Assembly (NCBI GenBank): GCA_031271325.1 | Contig: JAISVY010000178.1 | Coordinates: 1 to 18,498, forward strand | Reading direction: 5' to 3' | Origin: Oscillospiraceae bacterium | Lineage (GTDB): Bacteria > Bacillota > Clostridia > Oscillospirales > UBA929 | DNA length: 18,498 nt | In this document: one piece after another, positions 7,181-14,700 of the stretch | Layout: each line of letters begins with the position of its first letter | How positions within the stretch are numbered: position 1 is the stretch's first letter | Program-made: the position numbers and the translations under genes | The notes under the pieces: generated by a model | Database searches by the model: none | The model's input: the letters and a program-made list of their open reading frames with translations, nothing else | Told to the model about the DNA's origin: nothing

Positions 7181-8281
7181 TCAACATGCTCTTTTACACA
7201 TTTCCACTGTGTCTAAAATATCGTCCAACGACGGGTTTTCTATAAGCGGGGTATTGTCTAACGAACGTTCTATCCGTTCCTCGATCTCCAAGAACCCGAC
7301 GCGCCCGGCGAGGAACGCCTCAACGGCGGCTTCGCCCGCGCCGCAGAGCGCCGCGCCCATATTGCCGCCCGCTTGCGCCGCGCGTTCGGCGAGGGCGAGG
7401 CAGCGGAAGGTTTCGCGGTCCGGCTCGGCAAACGTCAGGCTGCCCTGCGCGGTCAGGTCCAGCGGGCGGACGGGCGCGGGCTTCCGCGCCGGATAGGTGA
7501 GGGCATACCGAATCGGCAGCCGCATGTCGGGTACGGCCAGCTGCGCAAGCATCGCGCCATCAGTATATTCCACCAAAGAATGGATGATACTCTCCGGATG
7601 CAGAACGATGCTCACCTTTTCGTAGGGAAGGGCGAACAGCACCATCGCTTCGATCAGCTCAAAACCTTTGTTCAACAGGGTCGCGGAATCTATCGTCACC
7701 TTTTTGCCCATCCGCCACGTCGGGTGACGGAGCGCCGCTTCCGGCGTCACCTGCTCCAACTGTTCGCGGGAAAACCCCCGGAAAGCGCCGCCGGACGCCG
7801 TCAGGATCACCCGCTTCACGCTGTCCGGTTCAGCTCCCTGCAAGCATTGAAACACGGCGCTGTGCTCCGAATCCACCGGGATGATCTCGCGCGCTTTGCG
7901 AATCAGCGGAGCGCCGCAGACAAGGCTTTCTTTGTTGGCCAGGAGCAGGCGTTTTCCGGCGTTCAGCGCCGCGAGGGTGGGCAGCAGCCCCGTAACGCCC
8001 GAAATCGCGTTGAGCACCGTGTCCGCACCGGAAAACGAAGCGGCTTCCGCCGCGCTTTCCGCGCCGTAACGCACGGTAACCGGCGTGTCGGCGAGCGCGG
8101 TTTTCAGGTTCCGCCCGGCGCTTTCGTCCTCGAGGCAGACAAGGCGCGGCTGAAGCCTGCGCGCCTGTTCTTCCAGCAAAGCGGCGTTCTTGCTCGCCGT
8201 TAGAACCAGCGGAGGCTTGTCCAGCACCTCCAGCGCCTGACGGCCGACCGAACCGGTGGAACCGAGAAGGGCAAGATTCAT
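7181..8281 (-). CDS. dxr: 1-deoxy-D-xylulose 5-phosphate reductoisomerase
   Basis: Dxr (IspC) converts DXP to 2-C-methyl-D-erythritol 4-phosphate with NADPH and a divalent metal, the committed step of the MEP pathway. The 366 aa product shows the NADPH-binding GSTGSVG (7-13), ANKESLV (115-121), the metal-site DSEHSA with Asp137 and Glu139, the flexible loop HPTWRMG (186-192), NKGFELIEA (204-212) with the third metal-ligand Glu208, and HPESIIHSLVEY (228-239). All catalytic features are present and the length is typical of the Gram-positive forms. Its ATG overlaps the cdsA TGA as ATGA, so it is probably translated by coupling; no strong ribosome site is visible. Downstream lies a repeat-filled spacer before rseP. 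Confidence 0.97.
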   Translation of the reverse strand: MNLALLGSTGSVGRQALEVLDKPPLVLTASKNAALLEEQARRLQPRLVCLEDESAGRNLKTALADTPVTVRYGAESAAEAASFSGADTVLNAISGVTGLLPTLAALNAGKRLLLANKESLVCGAPLIRKAREIIPVDSEHSAVFQCLQGAEPDSVKRVILTASGGAFRGFSREQLEQVTPEAALRHPTWRMGKKVTIDSATLLNKGFELIEAMVLFALPYEKVSIVLHPESIIHSLVEYTDGAMLAQLAVPDMRLPIRYALTYPARKPAPVRPLDLTAQGSLTFAEPDRETFRCLALAERAAQAGGNMGAALCGAGEAAVEAFLAGRVGFLEIEERIERSLDNTPLIENPSLDDILDTVEMCKRAC

Positions 8282-9114
8282 GCGCTTACCGTGACGGCGG
8301 GCAGCAGAAGAATCAGTATTTCGATTACCGGAGCGGCGAAAATCAGGCTGTCCAAACGATCCAGCACGCCGCCGTGCCCGGGCAGCAGAGAGCCGAAATC
8401 CTTCACCCCGAATTCGCGCTTGATCATACTCATCGAGAGGTCTCCGAGCTGCCCCGCGGCACTGCCGAGCGCCCCGTAGAGCAGCAGTGCGGGGATGTTC
8501 GCGGCGTTGCCGAAGGCAAACATTTCAATGACTCCGTAAACCGCCATGCCGAGCAATACGCCGATCATACCGCCGGCGGCTCCCTCGACGGTTTTTTTGG
8601 GGCTGACGGCGCTTAGTTTATGCTTGCCGACGGTCACGCCGACGAAATAGGCAAACGTATCGCCCAAAAAAGCCGCGATAAACGGCAGGAGGATATAGTG
8701 CTTGCCGTTCACATGCGCCGCGATGCGCACGAGGGAGGAAAAACAGAAGGGCACGGCGAGCGCGGCGGTAAACAGCAGCCCGATCTGCGTGAAGGTGACG
8801 CGTGTATGGTCGCTCACCGCTTCGGTAAACAGCAGCATCAAAAATACAACGATCCCCGCCAGCGGCAGAACCGCGCCGTAGGGTTCGGAGAATCTGCCCC
8901 CGGCATACACCCAAATGGGGATGATCGCGGCGAACACCACCGCATACGCCGTCAGCCGTCTTTTCGGGATACGGCGGGTGTTGAACAGCAGTTCCCCAAC
9001 CGACAGGGCGGACACCAGCGACAAAACCGCCGGAAGAACCCATTCGGGCGCGAAAAACAACACCAGCGGCACGATCGGCAGCAGGATCAGCGCGACGACG
9101 GTCCGTATCAGCAA
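8278..9114 (-). CDS. cdsA: Phosphatidate cytidylyltransferase (CDP-diacylglycerol synthase)
   Basis: CdsA makes CDP-diacylglycerol from phosphatidic acid and CTP in the membrane, feeding all phospholipid synthesis. The 278 aa product is strongly hydrophobic with about eight membrane segments. It carries the full family signature at 229-255, from SMIKREFGVKDFGS to PGHGGVLDRLD, together with GDTFAYFVG (151-159) and SPKKTVEG (171-178). The start is TTG at 9114 with GGAGGG about 10 nt upstream; no in-frame ATG lies near, and the N-terminus MLIRTVVALILLP fits the family. It begins 3 bp after the uppS stop and overlaps dxr by 4 bp, so it is firmly within the operon. Confidence 0.96.
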   Translation of the reverse strand: MLIRTVVALILLPIVPLVLFFAPEWVLPAVLSLVSALSVGELLFNTRRIPKRRLTAYAVVFAAIIPIWVYAGGRFSEPYGAVLPLAGIVVFLMLLFTEAVSDHTRVTFTQIGLLFTAALAVPFCFSSLVRIAAHVNGKHYILLPFIAAFLGDTFAYFVGVTVGKHKLSAVSPKKTVEGAAGGMIGVLLGMAVYGVIEMFAFGNAANIPALLLYGALGSAAGQLGDLSMSMIKREFGVKDFGSLLPGHGGVLDRLDSLIFAAPVIEILILLLPAVTVSA

Positions 9115-9117
9115 TGT

Positions 9118-9819
9118 CTACAACCCTCCGTATCTGCGGTTTCGGCGGGAAAAATCCGTTAAGACGGATGTCAGCTCTTTTGCGGAGAACCCCGGCCATA
9201 GGGTTTTGGTGTAATACAGCTCGGCGTATGCCAGCTGCCAGAGCAGAAAGTTGGATAGGCGCGATTCTCCTCCCGTACGGATGCAAAGGTCGGGGTCGGG
9301 GATGCCCGCCGTGTCCAGCCGGGCGGAAAACGCGGCTTCATCCACCGTATCCGGTTTTGCGTTTATCATAGACCGAACGGCGCGCAGTATTTCGTCGCGG
9401 CCGCCGTAGTGCAGGCATATGTTGGTTTGGAAGCCGGTATACTGCCGGGAAACCTCCTCGGTTTTATCAATCAGGGCGCGGATGTCCGGCGGCAGCGGCG
9501 ACAGGTCGCCGAAAAACTTGAGCCGGATGCGGTCGCGCGCCATTTTTTGCAGCGATTCGTCGAGATACTTGCGCAATAAAGTATAGATCCCCTCCACTTC
9601 TCCGGGCGGGCGGGAACGCGCGTTTTCGGTGGAGAGAGCGTAGACGGTGAGGTATCGGATGCCGATGTCGCGGCAGAAGGTGGCGATTGTGCGGAAGTTC
9701 TCGCTGCCCACCGCGTGCCCCGCCTTGCGGGGCAGCCCGCGCCGCGCCGCCCACCGCCCGTTGCCGTCCATGATGATCGCGATATGCGCCGGCAGATTCG
9801 CCGGTAGTTTTATTCGCAC
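9118..9819 (-). CDS. uppS: Undecaprenyl diphosphate synthase (cis-prenyltransferase)
   Basis: UppS condenses isopentenyl diphosphate units onto farnesyl diphosphate to build the C55 carrier lipid for peptidoglycan. The 233 aa product is slightly short but complete. It shows IAIIMDGNGRWA with catalytic Asp18, YALSTEN (60-66), and RTGGESRLSNFLLWQLAYAE (181-200) with the diphosphate-binding Arg residues and Glu200. One oddity is CLHYGGR (135-141): the family usually has an Asn where His137 stands. The start is GTG at 9819; a GGGGG run lies about 12 nt upstream, a weak site. It follows frr after a structured 234-bp spacer and precedes cdsA by 3 bp. Confidence 0.95.
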   Translation of the reverse strand: MRIKLPANLPAHIAIIMDGNGRWAARRGLPRKAGHAVGSENFRTIATFCRDIGIRYLTVYALSTENARSRPPGEVEGIYTLLRKYLDESLQKMARDRIRLKFFGDLSPLPPDIRALIDKTEEVSRQYTGFQTNICLHYGGRDEILRAVRSMINAKPDTVDEAAFSARLDTAGIPDPDLCIRTGGESRLSNFLLWQLAYAELYYTKTLWPGFSAKELTSVLTDFSRRNRRYGGL

Positions 9820-9846
9820 AGCCGAGAAGACCCCCGTCTCTGTAAG

Positions 9847-9865
9847 GGGCGCGTTTTACGCGCCC
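9847..9865. repeat. Hairpin GGGCGCG-TTTTA-CGCGCCC upstream of uppS
   Basis: A 7-bp GC stem with a 5-base loop lies 27 bp before the uppS start, in the operon leader. Its loop and flanks (GTAAGGGG...GCGTTTTACGC) resemble the hairpin at 6903-6921 (GTAGGGG...GCGTTTTGCC), with different paired bases. It has no T tract on either strand, so it does not look like a terminator. Confidence 0.6.
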
Positions 9866-9929
9866 GTGGGTGAACGCCGCTCTTGCTTTAGTGCATCCTG
9901 AACAGCGGCGCTGTCACGCTTCACAACTC

Positions 9930-10031
9930 TTTTCGACCGGCGATTTCAGAATTTTTAGCTTTGGTTTCTGCGAAACAACGCTCCAAAACTCTAAAATCGC
10001 CACTCGCACCTTCGGTGCTTCGGGTCGAAAA
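9930..10031. repeat. Structured repeat between frr and uppS, three-way-junction shape
   Basis: The outer helix is TTTTCGACC (9930-9938) with GGTCGAAAA (10023-10031). It encloses a second helix GGCGATTT/AAATCGCC (9939-9946 with 9994-10001), extendable by TTTAG/CTAAA and TTTGG/CCAAA and capped by GTTTC/GAAAC (9964-9976). A third hairpin GCACC-TTC-GGTGC (10006-10018) is followed by TTCGGG. The 13-base word GCCGCTCTTGCTT flanks the element at 9876 and 10043, the second copy overlapping the frr stop. No gene is seen in the 234-bp spacer. The role is unknown. Confidence 0.7.
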
Positions 10032-10053
10032 TGAGTAGTTCAGCCGCTCTTGC

Positions 10054-10605
10054 TTAAACTTCCATCAGTTCTTTTTCTTTTTTCGCGGTGAGCGCGTCGA
10101 TGTCTTTGATGGCTTTGTCGGTCATTTCCTGGAGGTCGCGCTCGATGTCGCGCAGGTCGTCTTCGGTAATCTCGCTTTTCTTTTGCTGTTTTTTATACAG
10201 CTCGATGGCGTCGCGGCGGATGCTCCGCACGGCGACTTTGGCTTCCTCGCCGTATTTGTGCACTTGTTTGCCCAGTTCGCGGCGGCGTTCTTCGGTTAGC
10301 TGCGGGAAGGCGAGGCGGATGACCTTGCCGTCGTTGGTCGGGTTGATGCCGAGGTCGGAGGCTTGGATGGCTTTTTCGATGTTCTTGAGCGCCGAAGCGT
10401 CCCACGGCTGGATGACAAGAATGCGCGGCTCCGGCGTGGAGACGGACGCGATCTGCCCCACCGGCGTGGGCGTGCCGTAATAGTCCACCGAAACGCGGTC
10501 GAGCACGGCCGCGTTGGCGCGCCCGGCGCGAATGGTCGCGTAGCTGTGAGACAGCACCTCCAGCGTCTTCGCGATTTTTCCCTCAATTTCGGGATACTTA
10601 TCCAT
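10054..10605 (-). CDS. frr: Ribosome recycling factor
   Basis: RRF acts with EF-G to split post-termination ribosomes in the cytoplasm. The 183 aa length matches the family (about 185). Typical features are the N-terminal helix leading to TIRAGRANAAVLDRV (24-38), YYGTPTPVGQIASVS (42-56), PWDASALKNIEKAI and the C-terminal helix ending in TEDDLRDIERDLQEMTDKAI. The ATG at 10605 has GGGGGA 6 nt upstream. It lies 81 bp downstream of pyrH, as in most bacteria, and the spacer carries a hairpin at 10648-10675. The stop codon is embedded in a repeat word shared with the uppS leader. Confidence 0.97.
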   Translation of the reverse strand: MDKYPEIEGKIAKTLEVLSHSYATIRAGRANAAVLDRVSVDYYGTPTPVGQIASVSTPEPRILVIQPWDASALKNIEKAIQASDLGINPTNDGKVIRLAFPQLTEERRRELGKQVHKYGEEAKVAVRSIRRDAIELYKKQQKKSEITEDDLRDIERDLQEMTDKAIKDIDALTAKKEKELMEV

Positions 10606-10647
10606 GACGATTCCCCCATACTTGTTAATTTTGTTATTTATGTCACT

Positions 10648-10675
10648 CTCAAGTCCGCCGCCGGGCGAACTTGAG
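10648..10675. repeat. Hairpin in the pyrH-frr spacer
   Basis: CTCAAGT (10648-10654) pairs with ACTTGAG (10669-10675). After one mismatch the stem continues CGCC/GGCG around a GCCG loop. On the minus strand it is followed by AGTGACATAAATAAC, with no T run, so it is unlikely to be a terminator. The adjoining GAGAGTGACA echoes the AGAGTGACAC end of the dispersed repeat. Confidence 0.55.
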
Positions 10676-10686
10676 CTTCTTCGCGG

Positions 10687-11397
10687 TTATCTGACCAAGG
10701 TACCTACCTTTTTGCCCATGATCGCCCGGAAGATGTTTTCGGGGTCGGAGAGGGCAAAGAGCAGCACGGGGATGCTGTTGTCGCGGGAGAGGGAGGCGGC
10801 GGTGGCATCCATCGCGGCGAGATTGTCGCGCAGGAAGTCGCCGGGAGACAGTACTTCGTATTTACGGGCGTCGGGATTTTTTCTGGGGTCGTCCGTGTAC
10901 ACGCCGTCTACGTTTTTAGCGAGAAGCACGATGTCGGCTCCGATCTCCGCGCCGCGCAGCACGGCGGCGGTATCGGTCGAAAAAAACGGGTTGCCGGTGC
11001 CGCAGCCGAACACCACCACCTTGCCGTTGTCGAGGTGCGAGATGGCGCGCAGGCGCACATACGGTTCGGCGAACGCGCGCATCTCGATGGCGGTCTGCAC
11101 GCGAACCTCCACGCCGCGGGTCTCCAGCACGTCGGCCACGGCGAGGCTGTTGATGGCGGTGGCGAGCATACCCATGTGGTCGGCGCGGGAACGGTCCATC
11201 TTACCGGTGCCGTCTTTCAAGCCGCGCCAGATGTTGCCGCCGCCGAGCACCAGCGCGATTTGTACGCCTTCGTCGAGGCAGCGCTTGAGGACATCGCAGA
11301 TCTTTCCGATCACGGCAAAATCCAGCACGTCCCCGTCTTTGCCCGCGATCGCTTCGCCGCTGATTTTGATCAGCACCCGCTTATATAAAGCAGTCAA
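10687..11397 (-). CDS. pyrH: UMP kinase (uridylate kinase)
   Basis: PyrH phosphorylates UMP to UDP with ATP in de novo pyrimidine synthesis. The 236 aa product belongs to the amino acid kinase fold. Visible motifs are YKRVLIKISGEAIAG at the start, LVLGGGNIWRG, the DHMGMLATAINS UMP-site region, GTGNPFFSTDTAA and AKNVDGVYTDDP. I chose TTG at 11397 because GGGGGG stands 8 nt upstream and the protein then has the family length. An in-frame extension to 11571 would add 58 residues encoded by a dispersed repeat and the promoter region, with no family counterpart. It is the first gene of the operon, behind a long palindromic leader. The usual upstream partners rpsB and tsf are absent. Confidence 0.96.
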   Translation of the reverse strand: MTALYKRVLIKISGEAIAGKDGDVLDFAVIGKICDVLKRCLDEGVQIALVLGGGNIWRGLKDGTGKMDRSRADHMGMLATAINSLAVADVLETRGVEVRVQTAIEMRAFAEPYVRLRAISHLDNGKVVVFGCGTGNPFFSTDTAAVLRGAEIGADIVLLAKNVDGVYTDDPRKNPDARKYEVLSPGDFLRDNLAAMDATAASLSRDNSIPVLLFALSDPENIFRAIMGKKVGTLVR

Positions 11398-11442
11398 ACG
11401 TAAAATCCCCCCAAACCTTATCAGTTCGCTCTGCGTTAGGAC

Positions 11443-11552
11443 TTGCCGAACAACGCCGTTATCACGCTTCGTTTTCAAGCCGGAGCGGGAGGTTTTTAGA
11501 GTGACACCGCTGCGCCCGCGGCGCTTCGGGACGGAAAAGAGTTGTTCGGCAA
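11443..11552. repeat. Palindromic repeat forming the pyrH leader
   Basis: A 12-bp perfect inverted repeat, TTGCCGAACAAC (11443-11454) and GTTGTTCGGCAA (11541-11552), closes the element. Inside are AGCGG/CCGCT (11484-11488 with 11507-11511) and GCGCC-CGC-GGCGC (11512-11524), the latter followed by TTCGGG. Positions 11476-11507 are identical to 125-156 at the window start. The outer arm ends just downstream of the predicted pyrH -10 box, so the whole structure would lie at the 5' end of the operon mRNA. Confidence 0.75.
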
Positions 11553-11559
11553 CGACTAC

Positions 11560-11588
11560 ATTATAAACCATTTTTCACCGTTTGAAAA
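11560..11588 (-). promoter_or_regulatory. Predicted sigma-A promoter of the pyrH operon
   Basis: On the minus strand, TTTTCA (11583-11588) and TATAAT (11560-11565) are separated by 17 bases. The -10 box is perfect and the -35 box matches 4 of 6. Transcription would start near 11553, giving a leader of about 155 nt before the pyrH TTG. It stands back to back with the kinase promoter, the two -35 boxes being 14 bp apart. Confidence 0.7.
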
Positions 11589-11602
11589 GAGGGATTTTAC
11601 AA

Positions 11603-11631
11603 TTGACATTCCCCGGGAGTTCCATTATAGT
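11603..11631 (+). promoter_or_regulatory. Predicted sigma-A promoter of the hybrid kinase gene
   Basis: TTGACA (11603-11608) and TATAGT (11626-11631) are separated by 17 bases, a near-consensus sigma-A promoter. Transcription would start near 11638, leaving a 5' leader of about 67 nt to the TTG start at 11705. No clear operator repeat is seen around it. Confidence 0.8.
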
Positions 11632-11704
11632 ATAAACAGGGGTTATATGCTTACCGGAGCATTTCGCAATCACGCCGGAGGGACTATAGAAAGCAGGGGT
11701 TTAC

Positions 11705-14700
11705 TTGAATATCAAACGTGCCGTTATCGTATCGCTGCTGCTTTTTTGTTTCGCGGCAGGGGTTACTCCTGCTGCGCACGCGGTTAGTTCCGGCCAGCAA
11801 GCCGACCCCATCAAGATCGCTACCATCGCGAACCGCCCGATTTATATCGACCGTCTGCTCTACAGCGCGTTCGGAACCGCCGAGATTCCCGTCTCCTTTG
11901 AGGTAATGGGGATGCAGCGGGGTTATCAGGCGGCCGATGCCGGCGAAATCGGCGGGGTCATTTCCGGCACCCCCGATTTGGAGAAAACATACCAAAACCT
12001 GATACGGGTACCCGATAAGTTAGACGACGTACATGTTCGCTTGTTCTCGCAGGAAAACAACAAAAACGCGCTGAATGATACGGATGATTTAATCGGTTTG
12101 CGAGTCGGGCTGCTGACCGACAGGGTTTATGTGGAGGAACTGATACCGCCCGGCGCGGAAAAGGTGCTGCTCGAAACGGAAACGAGGGTGCTGGAAGCCC
12201 TTGCCGCCGGGGAGATAGACGCCGCCGTCCTGAGCGTTCGGAAGCACGAGGAATTCCCGATACCCGACGGCGTCGCGGTGGTTCGGGACTTGGAAGTGGT
12301 TCCCGAATACCTTTACTTACATAAGGATTTTTCCAGCACCTCACGCGTAATTTCCGAAGAGCTGCAAACCATGGATCTAGACGGCCGCTCCGAGCGCATA
12401 CGAAACGGGGAGCTGATCAACCCCAGCTACGCGCGGGTGGTTCTTCATATCACCTCGTTCGCGCAGGATAACCTTCGCGAGGAGATGTTTACCGAAACGA
12501 TGCGGGCGCCGTTTTTGGGCGACGACTCGGTAGAGTGGCTGCCCCTGGAGATGCAGATACGCCGCCTGAACGAAGCCGGCAACACAGATTATTTTGACCA
12601 GCAGCTGCGGGTAAACTGCCTGTCCAGAGACATCAAGGCCGTGGTGGTTTCGGGAGACGACGCGTTTAACTACATCAAGAGCAGGCATCATGTGCTGTTT
12701 CCCGACACGCCGGTTTTTATCTACGGCGTCAGCGAACGCACGGGCGAAACGGCGAGCCGGTTCGATTCGAAATTTACCGGCGTGTTTGAGGCGCTGCCGG
12801 TGATCGAAACGGCGGAGCAAGCCCTCAGGCTGTTCCCGCAAACGCGTACGATCTATGTCGTCAACGATTTCACAACCGAGGGGCGGGATTACCGCGCGAC
12901 CGCCGAACGGCAGCTCGCGTCTCTGGACGGGAGCATCAACGTCCGCTACAACCGGAACGCCGGACGGGACGACATGCTTGCCGAGATCAAAGCGCTGCCG
13001 CAAAACAGCATCGTGCTGGTCGGTTCCTATTTCCGCGACGCGAGCGGGCAGTATTTCACACTCGGCGAAATGAAGCGGTTTTTCTCGGAGAACTGCGAGG
13101 TTCCGATATTCTCCTCTCACACCACGGCGCTGGTATACAACGCGATCGGCGGGAAGTGCTTGGACTACGCGAAGTACGGGGAGCTGACGGCAGACTGGCT
13201 CCAAGCACTGTTCGGAACAGAAAACGGCGAAGGTTCGGAACCTCACGGCTATGCGCGTTGGGTGTTTGAACACAGCCAGCTGCAGGCTTGGGGGATTTCG
13301 GAGAGCGACCTGCCCGCCGGCGCGGAAGTGATCAACAAACCCGCTTCCGTCTGGGAAGAGAATCCGTTGCTGTTTTGGGGCACAATCCTGATTCCTGTCT
13401 TCGTTATCCTGCTGGCGGCGGCGGCGCTGCTGATTACGGCACGGCGGCGTAAGCTCCGCGACCGCTTTCAGGAAGACGCAAAAGAGCGGGAAGTAAAAGA
13501 GCGCCTGGAGAGCATCATCGGCGTAGCCCCGGTCGCGTATCTGTTGTGCGTGGACGATATCGTCATCGAGATCAACGAGAGCATGATTCTGGAAACCGGG
13601 CTGAGTATGGGCGACAATATCAGCGGCGTTTTCTTCGAACCGGGCGAAGATGTGCCGCTGACCGAGAAGGCGCGAAAAGACGGCTTCTTGCACAGTGCGC
13701 TTGTCAATTACAGAACCTTCGGCGGCGAGACTCACCGCTGTATTATCAATATGGTGGTCATTGATTACAAGGGCAGCGAAGGGTTTGTCATCTGGTCGGT
13801 TGACATCGAAGAGGAAGAGCTGAAAAAAGACGAGATTCAGGCGACCCGGGAGAGCCTGCAAAAGGTGCTGGATTTTCTGCCGGTACCCGTCAGGATCGTG
13901 GATTTGGAGAGCAATACGCTCTCGTACCTAAACTACGCCGCGATGGAGCTGTTTGAGTATCCCCTGTTCCGGCAGGTGGAAGGGGTGCCTGCCACCCTCC
14001 GCATGCCGGAGACGCAGCCCGACGGAACGGATTCCGTGAGGGCGCTCGAAGCGATTGACCACGCGGACAGCGTGGTTTCCCTAGAGATGGTCTGCTTAAA
14101 AGAAAGCGGGAAACCGTTTGACATCCTGCTCACCGTCTGCCCGATCGATTACCGCGGGCGGCGCTCGGCGCTGAGCATCATCAAAGACCTCACCGCCGAC
14201 AAAGAATACGAACAGGCGCTGCTCAACACCATCGAGCGCGAGAAAGACGCGAACCAGCTAAAGAGCAACTTCCTGAGCAACATGAGCCACGAGATCCGTA
14301 CGCCGATGAACGCGATCATCGGTCTCACCGAGCTGGAACTGCGCAAAGAACAGACCGAAAACACGCGCGGCGTGTATAAGAAGATCAGCACCTCCGCCAA
14401 AAACCTGCTGCAGATCATCAACGACATCCTCGACCTCTCCAAGATTGAGGCGGATAAGCTGGAGCTGGTCAACGAGGAATTCGCGCTGGAGGACGTGCTG
14501 AACAGCGCGCTGCTGGTCGTGACGCCGCGTCTTGAGGAAAAGCTGGTGGAAATGCTGCTGGATGTGTCGCCGGAGCTTCCGCGCCTGCTGATCGGCGACG
14601 AGACGAGGCTTTGGCAGATTCTAAAGAATTTCTTGGACAACTCGGCCAAGTTTACCGAAAACGGGCGGATTGTCTTAAGCGTAACGCCGGATCACGAGAA

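Noticed and set aside
11398..11571. 58-residue N-terminal extension of pyrH in the same frame
   Set aside because: It translates the dispersed repeat and promoter region, has no counterpart in UMP kinases, and a GGGGGG site stands properly before the TTG at 11397.
12377..13861. Long minus-strand open frame opposite the kinase
   Set aside because: It is antisense to a fully recognisable kinase frame and has low-complexity basic composition.
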